Source of the DNA: Gammaproteobacteria bacterium
Lineage (GTDB): Bacteria > Pseudomonadota > Gammaproteobacteria > Xanthomonadales > Xanthomonadaceae
Assembly: GCA_026398715.1 (NCBI GenBank)
Contig: JAPLSI010000275.1
Span: 1 to 21,253, forward strand
Direction: 5' to 3'
Length of the DNA stretch: 21,253 nt
Position numbers and translations under genes: made by a program. Positions 1-7,484 of the stretch are shown here, in pieces. Under the pieces are notes generated by a model. The model had not been told where the DNA came from. It did no database searches and worked only from the letters and a program-made list of their open reading frames with translations. Position 1 is the stretch's first letter. Every line of letters starts with the position of its first letter.

Positions 1-1
1 C

Positions 2-187
2 ATGCCCGAGTCGGATCGTCCGGCGCTGTTGCAGGTATTGCGCGAACTTGATGAGCAATCGCGCGCCGACCTGGCGACGCTTGCGCCGCGGCTGACCGAA
101 GCGCGACGGCAAGCCTTGCGTCGCGACCTGCTGGCGGCGCCGGCGGACGGTCGCGCGCAATTGATTCGCGAGCGACTTCAGCAGTAG
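2..187 (+). CDS. Hypothetical protein, probably C-terminal end of a longer gene
   Basis: An open frame runs from the window's left edge to a TAG at 185-187. The ATG at base 2 is simply the first one visible, so the true start may lie outside the window. The 61 visible residues form a charged, Arg/Leu/Ala-rich helical segment with repeated Leu-Arg spacing (LLQVLREL, LTEARRQALRRDLL, LIRERLQQ) and no cysteines or membrane segment. The pattern recalls the helical repeats of DUF3106-type periplasmic proteins, but this is only a resemblance. It ends 5 bases before the stop of the convergent DUF4286 gene. No function can be assigned. Confidence 0.5.
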   Translation: MPESDRPALLQVLRELDEQSRADLATLAPRLTEARRQALRRDLLAAPADGRAQLIRERLQQ

Positions 188-192
188 GTCGG

Positions 193-504
193 TCAGTATT
201 CGGCGCCAGCGGCCAGCACGCGCCGATCGGCGCGAAAGGAATCGCCGAACCTCGCCACGCCATCGCCGCGCAACCGCGGCGCGTGATCCCGAAGATAGGA
301 CGCCAGTGCCGCGGCGTCGGTGAGGCGGTACTGCGTGCACACCACGAATTCATCGGCTGCGCCGGGTGGTTCGATGCGGTCGAATACCGACGCGCCGGTG
401 AAACCGGGTAATCCCACGATCTCGTGCACGTGCCCATCGAGCCAGGCGCGGAATGCGGCCTCGATGTCGCGCTTCACGAACAGGTTGACCTCGTAGACGA
501 TCAC
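193..504 (-). CDS. DUF4286 family protein
   Basis: A protein of 103 residues beginning VIVYEVNLFVKRDI (GTG start at 504-502), a pattern I recognise from the DUF4286 family of small alpha/beta proteins of unknown function. It has no signal peptide or membrane segment, so it is probably cytoplasmic. The open frame continues upstream to 735, but that part lies inside the DUF3667 gene and has no family resemblance. The GTG at 504 is preferred because it gives a 4-base GTGA overlap with the stop codon of the upstream gene (501-503), which suggests translational coupling. The pair probably forms a two-gene operon. No catalytic motif is evident, so no biochemical role is proposed. Confidence 0.82.
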   Translation of the reverse strand: MIVYEVNLFVKRDIEAAFRAWLDGHVHEIVGLPGFTGASVFDRIEPPGAADEFVVCTQYRLTDAAALASYLRDHAPRLRGDGVARFGDSFRADRRVLAAGAEY

Positions 505-1727
505 AGGGTCAACAGGCCGATCAGCATTGCCGCGGCCAGGCCAAAGCCGAGCAGGATCGAATAGCACAAGCCGAGCACGCAGAATTTCACCAGCGTCATC
601 GGCCAGCCCTGGCCGTATACGCGCTTCTGCATCAGCAACAGGTAAACCGGGATCCATGCCGCGCTCAGTCCCATGCCCCAACCGAACACGCCCTGCCAGA
701 ACCCGGGGTTGGGCGTCAGCCAGTCCTGCAGCCACGAAAAGGTGAGCACCAATGTCAGCGCCAGGGCGATGAAGGCGTGGCTGTGCAGGGCGACGATCAG
801 GTGTTCCATGAACAATCGTCGCTTGAACCAGTAGATCAGCTTCAGCATCAGCGCGAACAAGGGCATCAGCACGATCAATGTCTGCGGCAATACATTGAAC
901 AGCGCTTCCACCACCGGCTTCTCGCTGTTGCTTGCCTTCAACACGTCGCTGGCGTGCGCGACGCGCTTGTTGAGGTTCTGGTTGACCGGTTGCGGCAGCC
1001 AGCCGAACGCGATCGGGTTGGTCACCGGGTCCCAGGGCTTGCCATTGGCGTTGAAACTGAAGCCCTTGTTCCTGCCCTGCATGGATGGTGCAGGCGGCGG
1101 TGGCTTGCCGGCTTTCCTGTTGGCCTCGGCAAGTTTCAGGTAGGCGATTCTTTCGTCAGCGGCTTCGCGGATACTTTCTTCGGCCATCTCGATGCCGGCG
1201 ATGCCGGCGGCGCCGCCGGGCACGTCGTCGAGATTCTTGCGCGCGTCGGCAAGTTGCTTCAGCACACCGGCCCGCGCTGCCTCCACTTGCGCAACGGTGG
1301 TCGCCGCTTCGATCTCGGCGGAGCGGGCATCGACGTTCTTGCCTGGCTCGCTGACCGAAACGCCGGGTTCCGGATCATTGAAATCGATGCTGCCCTGGAT
1401 GGCGAAGAACGCGAGCAAGGTCAGGAACAGGAACAGGCGCATCGGCGTCACGTAGCGCACGCGGCGGCCGGCGAAATATTCCATCGACAGGAAACCGGGC
1501 CGGGTCAGCAGTGGGCCCAGCGTGCGCAATACGCGCGAATCGATGTTGAGCACCGTGTCGAAGAAGTCGCCAAGGATGCTGGAAAAATGCCGGACCAGGC
1601 CCTTGGTAGGTTGCCCGCAGGCGTGGCAATGATCGCCTTGCAGCGGCACGCCGCAGTTCTCGCAGCGGCGCGCCGACGGCGGCGTTGCGGGGATGGGCGC
1701 AGCGGGGCTCGGGTCGGTGCTGGCCAT
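501..1727 (-). CDS. DUF3667 domain-containing zinc-ribbon membrane protein
   Basis: A 408-residue inner-membrane protein. The N-terminus carries a CxxC...CxxC zinc ribbon (Cys22, Cys25, Cys34, Cys37). It is followed by the conserved DUF3667 block: FFDTVLNIDSRVLRTL, then RPGFLSMEYFAGRR and YVTPMRLFLF, leading into the first membrane segment near residues 97-112. A soluble, Ala/Glu-rich and probably periplasmic region of about 150 residues follows, then four more hydrophobic segments toward the C-terminus. The family is common in Bacteroidetes and Lysobacterales and its function is unknown. The ATG at 1727-1725 lies 58 bases from the divergent MATE gene, so both promoters must share that gap. 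The DUF4286 gene overlaps its stop codon. Confidence 0.87.
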   Translation of the reverse strand: MASTDPSPAAPIPATPPSARRCENCGVPLQGDHCHACGQPTKGLVRHFSSILGDFFDTVLNIDSRVLRTLGPLLTRPGFLSMEYFAGRRVRYVTPMRLFLFLTLLAFFAIQGSIDFNDPEPGVSVSEPGKNVDARSAEIEAATTVAQVEAARAGVLKQLADARKNLDDVPGGAAGIAGIEMAEESIREAADERIAYLKLAEANRKAGKPPPPAPSMQGRNKGFSFNANGKPWDPVTNPIAFGWLPQPVNQNLNKRVAHASDVLKASNSEKPVVEALFNVLPQTLIVLMPLFALMLKLIYWFKRRLFMEHLIVALHSHAFIALALTLVLTFSWLQDWLTPNPGFWQGVFGWGMGLSAAWIPVYLLLMQKRVYGQGWPMTLVKFCVLGLCYSILLGFGLAAAMLIGLLTL

Positions 1728-1785
1728 GCGGCCTCCAGTTCGGATGCGGCTACTATAGCGACAGAAATTTCCTTCGCATCAGCCC

Positions 1786-3156
1786 ATGACCCATTCCTCA
1801 AGCCGCGTGGCGCGCCTGTTGCGCGAAATGCGGGTCAGCTTCGTGCTTGCCCTGCCGTTGGCGCTGGGCCAACTGGCGGCCATGTTGATGAGCGTGGTCG
1901 ACTCCCTGCTGGCCGGTCGCCATGGCTTGCGAACTCTCGCCGCGGTGACGGTCGGCAGTTCGATCTGGACGGTGGCGCTGCTGTTGTGCGTCGGCGTGCT
2001 GATGGCCATCCCGCCGTCGGTGGCGCAGCTCAACGGCGCCGGCCGTCGCGACGAGATTGCGCCCTTGTGGCGCCAGTCGCTGTGGATCGCGCTGATGATG
2101 GGCCTGGCGCTGACCGCCGCGGTCTGGTGGTCGCCGTGGCTTCTCGAGGCGATTGGCATCGTCGAGGACGTGCGACCCCAGGCCACCCAATTCCTGCGCG
2201 CGATCGCGTTCGGCGCGCCAGCCATGTCTTTGTATTTCAGCTTTCGTTACCTCAGCGAAGGCCTGGCGTGGACGCCGCCGACCATGGTGTTCGGCATCGC
2301 CGGCCTGGTATTGCTCGCGCCGCTGGGCTATGGACTGATGTTCGGCATGGGCCCGATTCCCGAGCTGGGCGCCGCGGGCCTCGGCATCGCCACGGCCATC
2401 GTGTTGTGGCTGCAGGCGATCGGCTTTGCGATCTACCTGGCGACGTCGAGCCGCTTCGACGACCTGGGGCTGTTCGAACGCTTCGATGCGCCTGACTGGA
2501 AACAGATTGGCGCGCTGCTCGCGCTCGGCCTGCCGATGGGCGTGTCCATCTTCATGGAAGGCAGCCTGTTCGTCGCCACCGCCTTGCTGATCGGCCGGCT
2601 GGGCGCAGTGGACGTGGCGGCGCACCAGATCGCGCTGAACGTGGCCAGCGTCTGCTTCATGTTGCCGCTGGGCATCGCGATGGCGACCACGGTGCGCGTG
2701 GGCCATGCGGCGGGCGCCGGGGACCGGTCCGCCGTGCGTTGGGCGGCGGGTGCGGGATTCGCGCTGGGCGGCGTTACCCAGGCGGCGGCAGCGGGCATCC
2801 TGATCTTCGGCGGGGCCTGGATCAGCGGCCTGTACACCAGCGACCCGGCCGTGGCGGCGCTGGCTGTCCTGCTTATGCGATATGCGGCGGTATTCCAGTT
2901 GCCCGATGGCGTGCAGGTGCTGTCATCGGGCGCCTTGCGCGGCCTCAAGGACACCCGCGTGCCCATGCTGATCACCATCCTCGCCTACTGGGGCATCGGC
3001 CTGCCGCTGGGCGCCTGGTTCGGCCTGCATCTTCACGGCCGCGCGCCGGGCCTGTGGGTAGGCTTGATCCTGGGCCTTAGCGTCGCCGGTTCATTGTTGG
3101 CCTGGCGTTTGTGGGCGCAATGCCGCGATCCCAAGCCGATGGTCCCCGTGACCTAA
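1786..3156 (+). CDS. MATE family efflux transporter
   Basis: A 456-residue, strongly hydrophobic protein with the start LALGQLAAMLMSVVDSLLAGRHG typical of MATE (multidrug and toxic compound extrusion) carriers. There are about twelve membrane segments arranged as two MatE halves, the second beginning near LLALGLPMGVSIFMEGSLF around residue 245. MATE proteins export cationic drugs or metabolites in exchange for Na+ or H+; the substrate cannot be read from sequence. Length matches NorM-type members. The ATG at 1786 has no clear Shine-Dalgarno sequence. It is divergent from the DUF3667 gene and followed after 60 bases by sppA on the same strand. Closest named relatives would be NorM-like, but orthology is not shown. 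Confidence 0.92.
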   Translation: MTHSSSRVARLLREMRVSFVLALPLALGQLAAMLMSVVDSLLAGRHGLRTLAAVTVGSSIWTVALLLCVGVLMAIPPSVAQLNGAGRRDEIAPLWRQSLWIALMMGLALTAAVWWSPWLLEAIGIVEDVRPQATQFLRAIAFGAPAMSLYFSFRYLSEGLAWTPPTMVFGIAGLVLLAPLGYGLMFGMGPIPELGAAGLGIATAIVLWLQAIGFAIYLATSSRFDDLGLFERFDAPDWKQIGALLALGLPMGVSIFMEGSLFVATALLIGRLGAVDVAAHQIALNVASVCFMLPLGIAMATTVRVGHAAGAGDRSAVRWAAGAGFALGGVTQAAAAGILIFGGAWISGLYTSDPAVAALAVLLMRYAAVFQLPDGVQVLSSGALRGLKDTRVPMLITILAYWGIGLPLGAWFGLHLHGRAPGLWVGLILGLSVAGSLLAWRLWAQCRDPKPMVPVT

Positions 3157-3216
3157 GGCGCATACCCCCGGCACGCAGGGCGGGTATCCTAGAGCCATGT
3201 TTTTCCGGAGTTTTTC

Positions 3217-5106
3217 ATGAGCGAGTCCTCGGGCAACCCTTTCTGGCGCTTCCTTGTCGGCGTCGGCCGGTTCATCAACTTCGCCAACCACCTGGTCTTC
3301 AACCTGATCATGTTGTTGTTCCTGTTCCTGGTGTTCGGCCTGATCGTGATTGCCTCGGCCGCGAAGTCTGGAAGCGGCGCCATCAGCCCGGTGCAGGACA
3401 AGACCGCGCTGGTGATCGACCTGGACGCCACGCTGGTCGAGCAATACACCAGCGCGCCGATCCAGCGTGCGATTGCACAGGCGACGGGTGGCGACCCGGC
3501 CATCGAGATCCAGTTGCGCGACGTGGTGCAGGCGCTGAAGTTGGCCAAGGACGATCCGAAGATCGCGCGCGTGGTGTTGCTGACCGACGGCTTCCAGGTC
3601 GCCGGCTTTGCCTCGATGCGCGAACTCGGCGCGGCGCTGCGTGATTTCCGCAGCGGCGGCAAGAAGATCCTCGCCTATGGCGCCGGCATGGAACAAAAGG
3701 GTTACTACCTGGCCGCGCAAGCCGACGAAGTCTTCCTTGATCCCGATGGCGCGGTATTGCTCGAAGGCCTCGGTCGCTACCGCCTCTACTATCGCCAGGC
3801 ATTGCAGGACAAGTTGGGCGTGGACGTGAAATTGTTCCGCGTCGGCGAATACAAGTCCGCCGCCGAACCCTACATCCTGGATGCGGCATCGCCCGAATCG
3901 CGCGAAGCCGACCTGTTCTGGATGAGCGACCTGTGGCAGCGCCACGTGGCGGACATCGCCAGCGCGCGCAAGATCAAGGTCGATGACCTCAACGCGATGA
4001 TCACCAACCTGCCCGAGCGCGTGCAGGCGGCGCGCGGCGACCTGGCGAAGCTGGCCGTCGACAACAAGCTCGTTGATGGACTCAAGACCCAGGACGAACT
4101 GGAAAAACTGCTGGCCGAACGCGGCGCGTACGACAAGGAAGAACATACCTTCCGCCAGGTCGGCATGTATCCGTACCTGGTGCAGCGCAAGGCGCGCAGC
4201 GGCTTGCTCGACCGCCATGGCGAAGTCGCCGTGGTAGTGGCGCAGGGCGAGATTACCGATGGCGACCAGCCGCAGGGCGTGGTTGGCGGCGAATCAACGT
4301 CCATGCTGATCCGCCAGGCGCGCGAGGACGACGAAGTGAAGGCGCTGGTGCTGCGCGTGGATTCTCCCGGCGGCGCGGTGTTTCCGTCGGAACAGATCCG
4401 TCGCGAGATCGAATTGACCCGCAAGGCCGGCAAGCCGGTCGTGGTGTCGATGGGCAACGTGGCCGCTTCGGGTGGCTACTGGATCTCGATGAATGCGGAC
4501 CGCATCTACGCCGACCCATCCACCATCACCGGCTCGATCGGCATCTTCGGCCTGTGGATGAGCGCGCCGCGCGCGCTGGACAAGATCGGCGTACACAGCG
4601 ACGGCATCGGCACCACGCCGCTTGCCGGCGCGTTCGACATCACCCGTCCGCTCGACCCGGGCGCGGGCATGCTGATCCAGTCGGTCATCGACCATGGCTA
4701 CGCGCAGTTCATCGGCAAGGTCGCGGTTGCCCGCGGCAGCGCGCCGGCGAAGATCGACGAAGTCGCGCGCGGTCGTGTCTGGAGTGGATCGCAGGCCAAG
4801 GAACGCGGTCTGGTGGACGCCCTCGGCGGCCTGGCGGAAGCGCAGGCGGAAGCGGCGAAGCTGGCCAAGCTGGGCGCGAAGTACGACGTGCAATATGTCG
4901 AGAAGCCGATGTCGGCCTTCGAACAGATCTTCCTGGACATGAGCCGCAGCGCGCGTCTTTCGGTGCTGGTGCGCAACCTCGGCCCGTTGCCGTCCGTGCT
5001 GGGCGCCGACACCGCCGAGCGCCTGCAGGGCGAACTGGCCTGGCTGCAACCGCGCAAGGGCGCCAGCCCGATCCGCGCGGTGGCGCATTGCCTGTGCGAT
5101 TTCTGA
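3217..5106 (+). CDS. sppA: Signal peptide peptidase SppA, 67K type
   Basis: A 629-residue membrane-anchored serine protease that degrades cleaved signal peptides. A single membrane anchor lies at about residues 27-48, followed by two S49 peptidase domains as in the long, E. coli-type SppA (618 residues). The dyad is split between the domains: Lys213 in EYKSAAEP (counterpart of E. coli Lys209) and Ser418 in NVAASGGYW (counterpart of Ser409). Both are present, so the enzyme should be active. The ATG at 3217 follows CGGAG with good spacing. The gene lies 60 bases after the MATE gene and may be co-transcribed with it. A REP-like palindrome and a strong terminator follow the stop. Confidence 0.96.
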   Translation: MSESSGNPFWRFLVGVGRFINFANHLVFNLIMLLFLFLVFGLIVIASAAKSGSGAISPVQDKTALVIDLDATLVEQYTSAPIQRAIAQATGGDPAIEIQLRDVVQALKLAKDDPKIARVVLLTDGFQVAGFASMRELGAALRDFRSGGKKILAYGAGMEQKGYYLAAQADEVFLDPDGAVLLEGLGRYRLYYRQALQDKLGVDVKLFRVGEYKSAAEPYILDAASPESREADLFWMSDLWQRHVADIASARKIKVDDLNAMITNLPERVQAARGDLAKLAVDNKLVDGLKTQDELEKLLAERGAYDKEEHTFRQVGMYPYLVQRKARSGLLDRHGEVAVVVAQGEITDGDQPQGVVGGESTSMLIRQAREDDEVKALVLRVDSPGGAVFPSEQIRREIELTRKAGKPVVVSMGNVAASGGYWISMNADRIYADPSTITGSIGIFGLWMSAPRALDKIGVHSDGIGTTPLAGAFDITRPLDPGAGMLIQSVIDHGYAQFIGKVAVARGSAPAKIDEVARGRVWSGSQAKERGLVDALGGLAEAQAEAAKLAKLGAKYDVQYVEKPMSAFEQIFLDMSRSARLSVLVRNLGPLPSVLGADTAERLQGELAWLQPRKGASPIRAVAHCLCDF

Positions 5107-5110
5107 TTAC

Positions 5111-5135
5111 TGTGGGAGCGGCCTTGGCCGCGATC
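5111..5135 (+). repeat. REP-like extragenic palindrome
   Basis: TGTGGGAGCGGCCTTGGCCG starts 4 bases after the sppA stop and continues CGATC. It contains a perfect inverted repeat, GCGGCC (5118-5123) and GGCCGC (5126-5131), around TT, preceded by GTGGGA. This GTGGGAGCGGC(N)GCCGCGA form is the widespread single REP unit of Pseudomonas and xanthomonads, mobilised by RAYT (TnpA-REP) transposases and typically found just after genes. No second unit lies next to it and no RAYT gene is in the window. Confidence 0.7.
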
Positions 5136-5146
5136 TTCGTCCAATA

Positions 5147-5177
5147 AAGACGCCGGGCATCGCCCGGCGTCTTGTTT
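5147..5177. terminator. Bidirectional rho-independent terminator between sppA and lipoprotein gene
   Basis: A perfect 12-bp stem, AAGACGCCGGGC (5147-5158) paired with GCCCGGCGTCTT (5162-5173), closes a 3-base loop. On the plus strand it is followed by GTTT; on the minus strand by TATTGG after the A/T-rich stem base. It lies between the convergent sppA and lipoprotein genes and can serve both. Confidence 0.85.
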
Positions 5178-5413
5178 CAGCCGCCGGATTCTTCCAGCGC
5201 TTTTTCGCGGTCCTTGTCGGCTTGCTCGATCGGCGCGCCGGCGTCCTTGGCCTTCTCGATCGGCTGGTTGATCGCATCGCGCAACTGGTTGTGTTCCTGG
5301 GCCTTCTGGGCCTCCGCACTCTGCTGGTCGATCGGCCCTTGAAGGTCGCAGGCGATGAGCAGCGACGCGCTCAGCGCCAGGACGGCCAGGTTGAAGACGG
5401 TGGTGGTTCGCAT
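5177..5413 (-). CDS. Small predicted lipoprotein
   Basis: A 78-residue protein with a type II signal peptide: [22 protein letters not shown], where LIAC is the lipobox and Cys22 the acylated residue. The mature part is about 57 residues, polar, rich in Gln/Glu/Lys/Asp, and probably helical ([26 protein letters not shown]). The ATG at 5413-5411 follows AGGAG with suitable spacing, which supports a real gene. Asp23 right after the Cys would favour inner-membrane retention under the E. coli Lol rule, which may not hold in this lineage. It converges on sppA and diverges from the SDR gene 80 bases away. The family was not recognised and no function is proposed. Confidence 0.78.
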   Translation of the reverse strand: MRTTTVFNLAVLALSASLLIACDLQGPIDQQSAEAQKAQEHNQLRDAINQPIEKAKDAGAPIEQADKDREKALEESGG

Positions 5414-5493
5414 CGGCGCACTCCTCGCGGTGTCGGCTTGCAGGCTATCCTACGCCCGAAGCGGGCCGACCGGACCGCGACAGGGCAGGAACC

Positions 5494-6270
5494 ATGGACG
5501 CTAACCGCTGGCGATTGCACGGGCAGACCGCGCTGGTAACCGGCGCCAGCGTGGGCATCGGCCGCGCCATTGCCGACGAGTTGCTGGGCCTGGGCGCCGA
5601 CGTGCTGCTGGTCGCCCGCGACGAAGCCCAACTCACCGCCACCGCGACGGAGCTTTCCGAAGAACATCCCGATCGCGAGGTGCGCACCTTTGCCGCAGAT
5701 GTCGGCGATGTCGAACAACGGCGCGAAATCTTCGACTGGGTCGAGGACCTGGGCGCTGGCCTCAACATCCTGGTCAACAACGCCGGCAACAATATCCGCC
5801 GCGCCGCCATCGACTACAGCGAGACCGAATGGCGCGCCTTGTTCGAGACCAACCTGTTCTCGGCCTTCGAACTGTCGCGCTTCGCGTTTCCATTGCTCAG
5901 CCAGCACGCGGCGTCGAGCATCGTCAATGTCGGCAGCGTCTCGGGCCTGACCCACGTCCGCACGGGCGCGGTCTACGGCATGAGCAAGGCCGCGCTGCAC
6001 CAGATGACCCGCAACCTGGCCTGCGAGTGGGCCGAGGACGGCGTGCGCGTCAACGCGGTCGCACCCTGGTATATCCGTACGCGGCGCACGTCGGATGCGT
6101 TGTCGCAACCCGAGTACTACGAAGAAGTCATCTCACGCACGCCCATGCGGCGGATTGGCGAGCCCGAAGAGGTTGCATCCGCGGTCGCATTTCTCTGCCT
6201 GCCCGCGTCGAGTTACGTCACTGGCGAGTGCATCGCTATCGATGGTGGATTTCTTCGATACGGGTTTTAG
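5494..6270 (+). CDS. SDR family oxidoreductase, tropinone reductase-like
   Basis: A 258-residue classical short-chain dehydrogenase/reductase. The cofactor motif TGASVGIG spans residues 16-23, NNAG 95-98, and the catalytic set is Ser148, Tyr161 and Lys165 (YGMSK). The C-terminal [13 protein letters not shown] block is complete. Arg42 at the end of the second strand suggests NADP(H) preference. [19 protein letters not shown] resembles plant tropinone reductases and their bacterial relatives, but substrate cannot be inferred; a 3-oxo or hydroxy substrate is the usual chemistry. It is a single gene, divergent from the lipoprotein gene. The long palindrome begins 19 bases after its stop. Confidence 0.93.
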   Translation: MDANRWRLHGQTALVTGASVGIGRAIADELLGLGADVLLVARDEAQLTATATELSEEHPDREVRTFAADVGDVEQRREIFDWVEDLGAGLNILVNNAGNNIRRAAIDYSETEWRALFETNLFSAFELSRFAFPLLSQHAASSIVNVGSVSGLTHVRTGAVYGMSKAALHQMTRNLACEWAEDGVRVNAVAPWYIRTRRTSDALSQPEYYEEVISRTPMRRIGEPEEVASAVAFLCLPASSYVTGECIAIDGGFLRYGF

Positions 6271-6288
6271 GGAAGCGGTTCTGGGTGG

Positions 6289-6359
6289 GGTGGTGGCCGG
6301 TGATCATTTTGAGTCGCCACACGGAATCGGCTTGGTCAAAATAATCCCCGGCCACCACC
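6289..6359. repeat. Left terminal hairpin of the palindromic element
   Basis: GGTGGTGGCCGG (6289-6300) pairs perfectly with CCGGCCACCACC (6348-6359). A 5-nt internal loop on each side follows (6301-6305 and 6343-6347), then ATTTTGA (6306-6312) pairs with TCAAAAT (6336-6342). The loop is 23 nt, GTCGCCACACGGAATCGGCTTGG without its flanks, at 6313-6335. No T-run follows, so it is not an ordinary terminator. It starts 19 bases after the SDR stop. Confidence 0.88.
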
Positions 6360-6656
6360 CTCGCGCACCTGCGCCCAACATCGCATCAGTGCAACACCCT
6401 GCCGCACCCTCGCCAACGCAGGTCGCCCGGCGCCGTCAGTCGCACTTCGTGCTTGGTGAGGCCGCCCGTCGATCCTGCGTTTTCTCACCAGCTTGCGTGG
6501 GCGTCGCTGCGCTCGCCGGAGGTTGTCTGGCGACAGAACGCAGGATCGCCCGGTGGCCCCACCGAGCAAGCCTGCGAATGGGGCAGCGGGCGACCTGCGT
6601 TGGCGGGAGTACCGCAGGGTGTTGCCGTGAAGACTCAGACCGCGCAGGAAGTTGCG

Positions 6657-6727
6657 GGCGAGCGCCGGATTTTATTTTGACAAAGCCGGTATCGTGCGGC
6701 GACTCAAAATGAAAGCCGGCGCTCGCC
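6657..6727. repeat. Right terminal hairpin of the palindromic element
   Basis: GGCGAGCGCCGG (6657-6668) pairs perfectly with CCGGCGCTCGCC (6716-6727). Five-base internal loops (6669-6673, 6711-6715) follow, then ATTTTGA (6674-6680) pairs with TCAAAAT (6704-6710) around a 23-nt loop (6681-6703). It has the same lengths as the left hairpin in every part. The loop, read on the opposite strand, matches the left loop at most positions, but the 12-bp outer stem differs at four positions with pairing kept. Confidence 0.88.
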
Positions 6728-6755
6728 AGTGGCGACAAGCATCTGCTCTTAAATC

Positions 6756-7376
6756 CTACGGACAACTTTCTTCGGTGATCTGCGTCAACCGCTCAAGCTC
6801 GGACTTGCGATACGCCGCCGTGTCGCTGAAGGAACGCGCAACCGCTGATACGGCATCCTTGCGCATGACCTTCCAGCGCGCGCAGGCCGCGCTGTCCGAC
6901 AGGCGCACGCAGCTGTCTTCCACCCAGCGGCAACTCAGCGCCTGCGCCGGCGTCAGGTTGTTCGGGTAGGGGTAATAGATCACCATCGGCTCGCAGCGCG
7001 GATTCGGGTCGTAGCTTTCACTGAAGCGCTCAATGCCGTCGTAGCTGGTGCAGCGATACATCGGCGGCGGCGGGATCAGTTCGCGGCGGGCGAATGGTGC
7101 GGGTTCGTCGGGCAGCGCGTCGATCGGCGGCGCCAGCACGGGCACTGGCCTGGACTTGGGCGGATCCTTCGGGCGGGTCATTTCCCGCGACTCGGATTGG
7201 CTGCCCTTCGGACAGGGTTCGTCCTGCAATGTAATGCGGCCCTTGGCGTCCGTGCAGCGATGCACGACCACGGTTTCGACCGGTGCCGCCGGCGTGGCGA
7301 CAGGTGTTTTCGGTGCAGAGCCAGCGGTCGATAAAAACGCTAAGCTGAGGGCAATCCACGTCTTCATGCCGGGCAT
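6756..7376 (-). CDS. DUF4124 domain-containing exported protein
   Basis: A 206-residue protein with a short hydrophobic N-terminus (KTWIALSLAFLSTAGSA) that looks like a Sec signal peptide. It is followed by the DUF4124 pattern VVHRCTDAKGRITLQDEPCPKGSQ. A Pro-rich linker follows, then a Cys-containing region starting YRCTSYDGIERFSESYDPNPRC, which resembles a second, divergent DUF4124-like unit. The many cysteines in a predicted exported protein suggest disulfides. DUF4124 proteins are common in Lysobacterales and of unknown function. The start may be the ATG at 7376 or the one at 7367 (MKTW); neither has a good Shine-Dalgarno sequence. The gene is divergent from the acyl-CoA ligase gene and ends 29 bases from the palindrome. 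Confidence 0.82.
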   Translation of the reverse strand: MPGMKTWIALSLAFLSTAGSAPKTPVATPAAPVETVVVHRCTDAKGRITLQDEPCPKGSQSESREMTRPKDPPKSRPVPVLAPPIDALPDEPAPFARRELIPPPPMYRCTSYDGIERFSESYDPNPRCEPMVIYYPYPNNLTPAQALSCRWVEDSCVRLSDSAACARWKVMRKDAVSAVARSFSDTAAYRKSELERLTQITEESCP

Positions 7377-7484
7377 TGTGCGACTGCCCGGGCGTCACCG
7401 CCAGTTGGAGGCGGCACTGATCCATTTGGCGTTCATTGTTGTGACGAAGCCGCCCCACCGACCCTTGCCGGAGCCTGTCCACCG

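Larger units (their letters stand above)
6289..6727. repeat. 439-bp near-perfect palindromic element with structured ends
   Basis: The whole 485-base gap between the convergent SDR and DUF4124 genes is occupied by one long inverted repeat centred near 6508. Matching blocks share the same axis: 6289-6300 with 6716-6727 (pairing by position), CATTTTGAGTCGCC 6305-6318 with 6698-6711, CAACACCCTGC 6392-6402 with 6614-6624, CGCCAACGCAGGTCGCCCG 6411-6429 with 6587-6605, and CGATCCTGCGTT 6470-6481 with 6537-6548. Block spacing differs by at most 2 bases. Both ends carry a hairpin of identical design. No transposase, target duplication or convincing coding frame is visible. It may be a MITE- or REPIN-like non-autonomous element, or two copies of a unit of about 140 bp facing each other. 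Confidence 0.85.

Noticed and set aside
505..735. Upstream extension of the DUF4286 frame to 735
   Set aside because: It lies inside the DUF3667 coding region and has no family resemblance; the GTG at 504 fits the family start and the coupled overlap.
777..2495. Plus-strand open frame of 572 codons across the DUF3667 and MATE genes
   Set aside because: It is antisense to the DUF3667 gene and out of frame with the MATE gene. It has low-complexity Arg/Gly/Ala/His composition and no family pattern, as expected for a GC-rich shadow frame.
6095..6765. Several open frames of 75-205 codons within the palindromic element
   Set aside because: The frames on the two strands encode similar peptides (GRPALA, HFESPH) only because the DNA is an inverted repeat. 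They have no ribosome binding sites or domain patterns.
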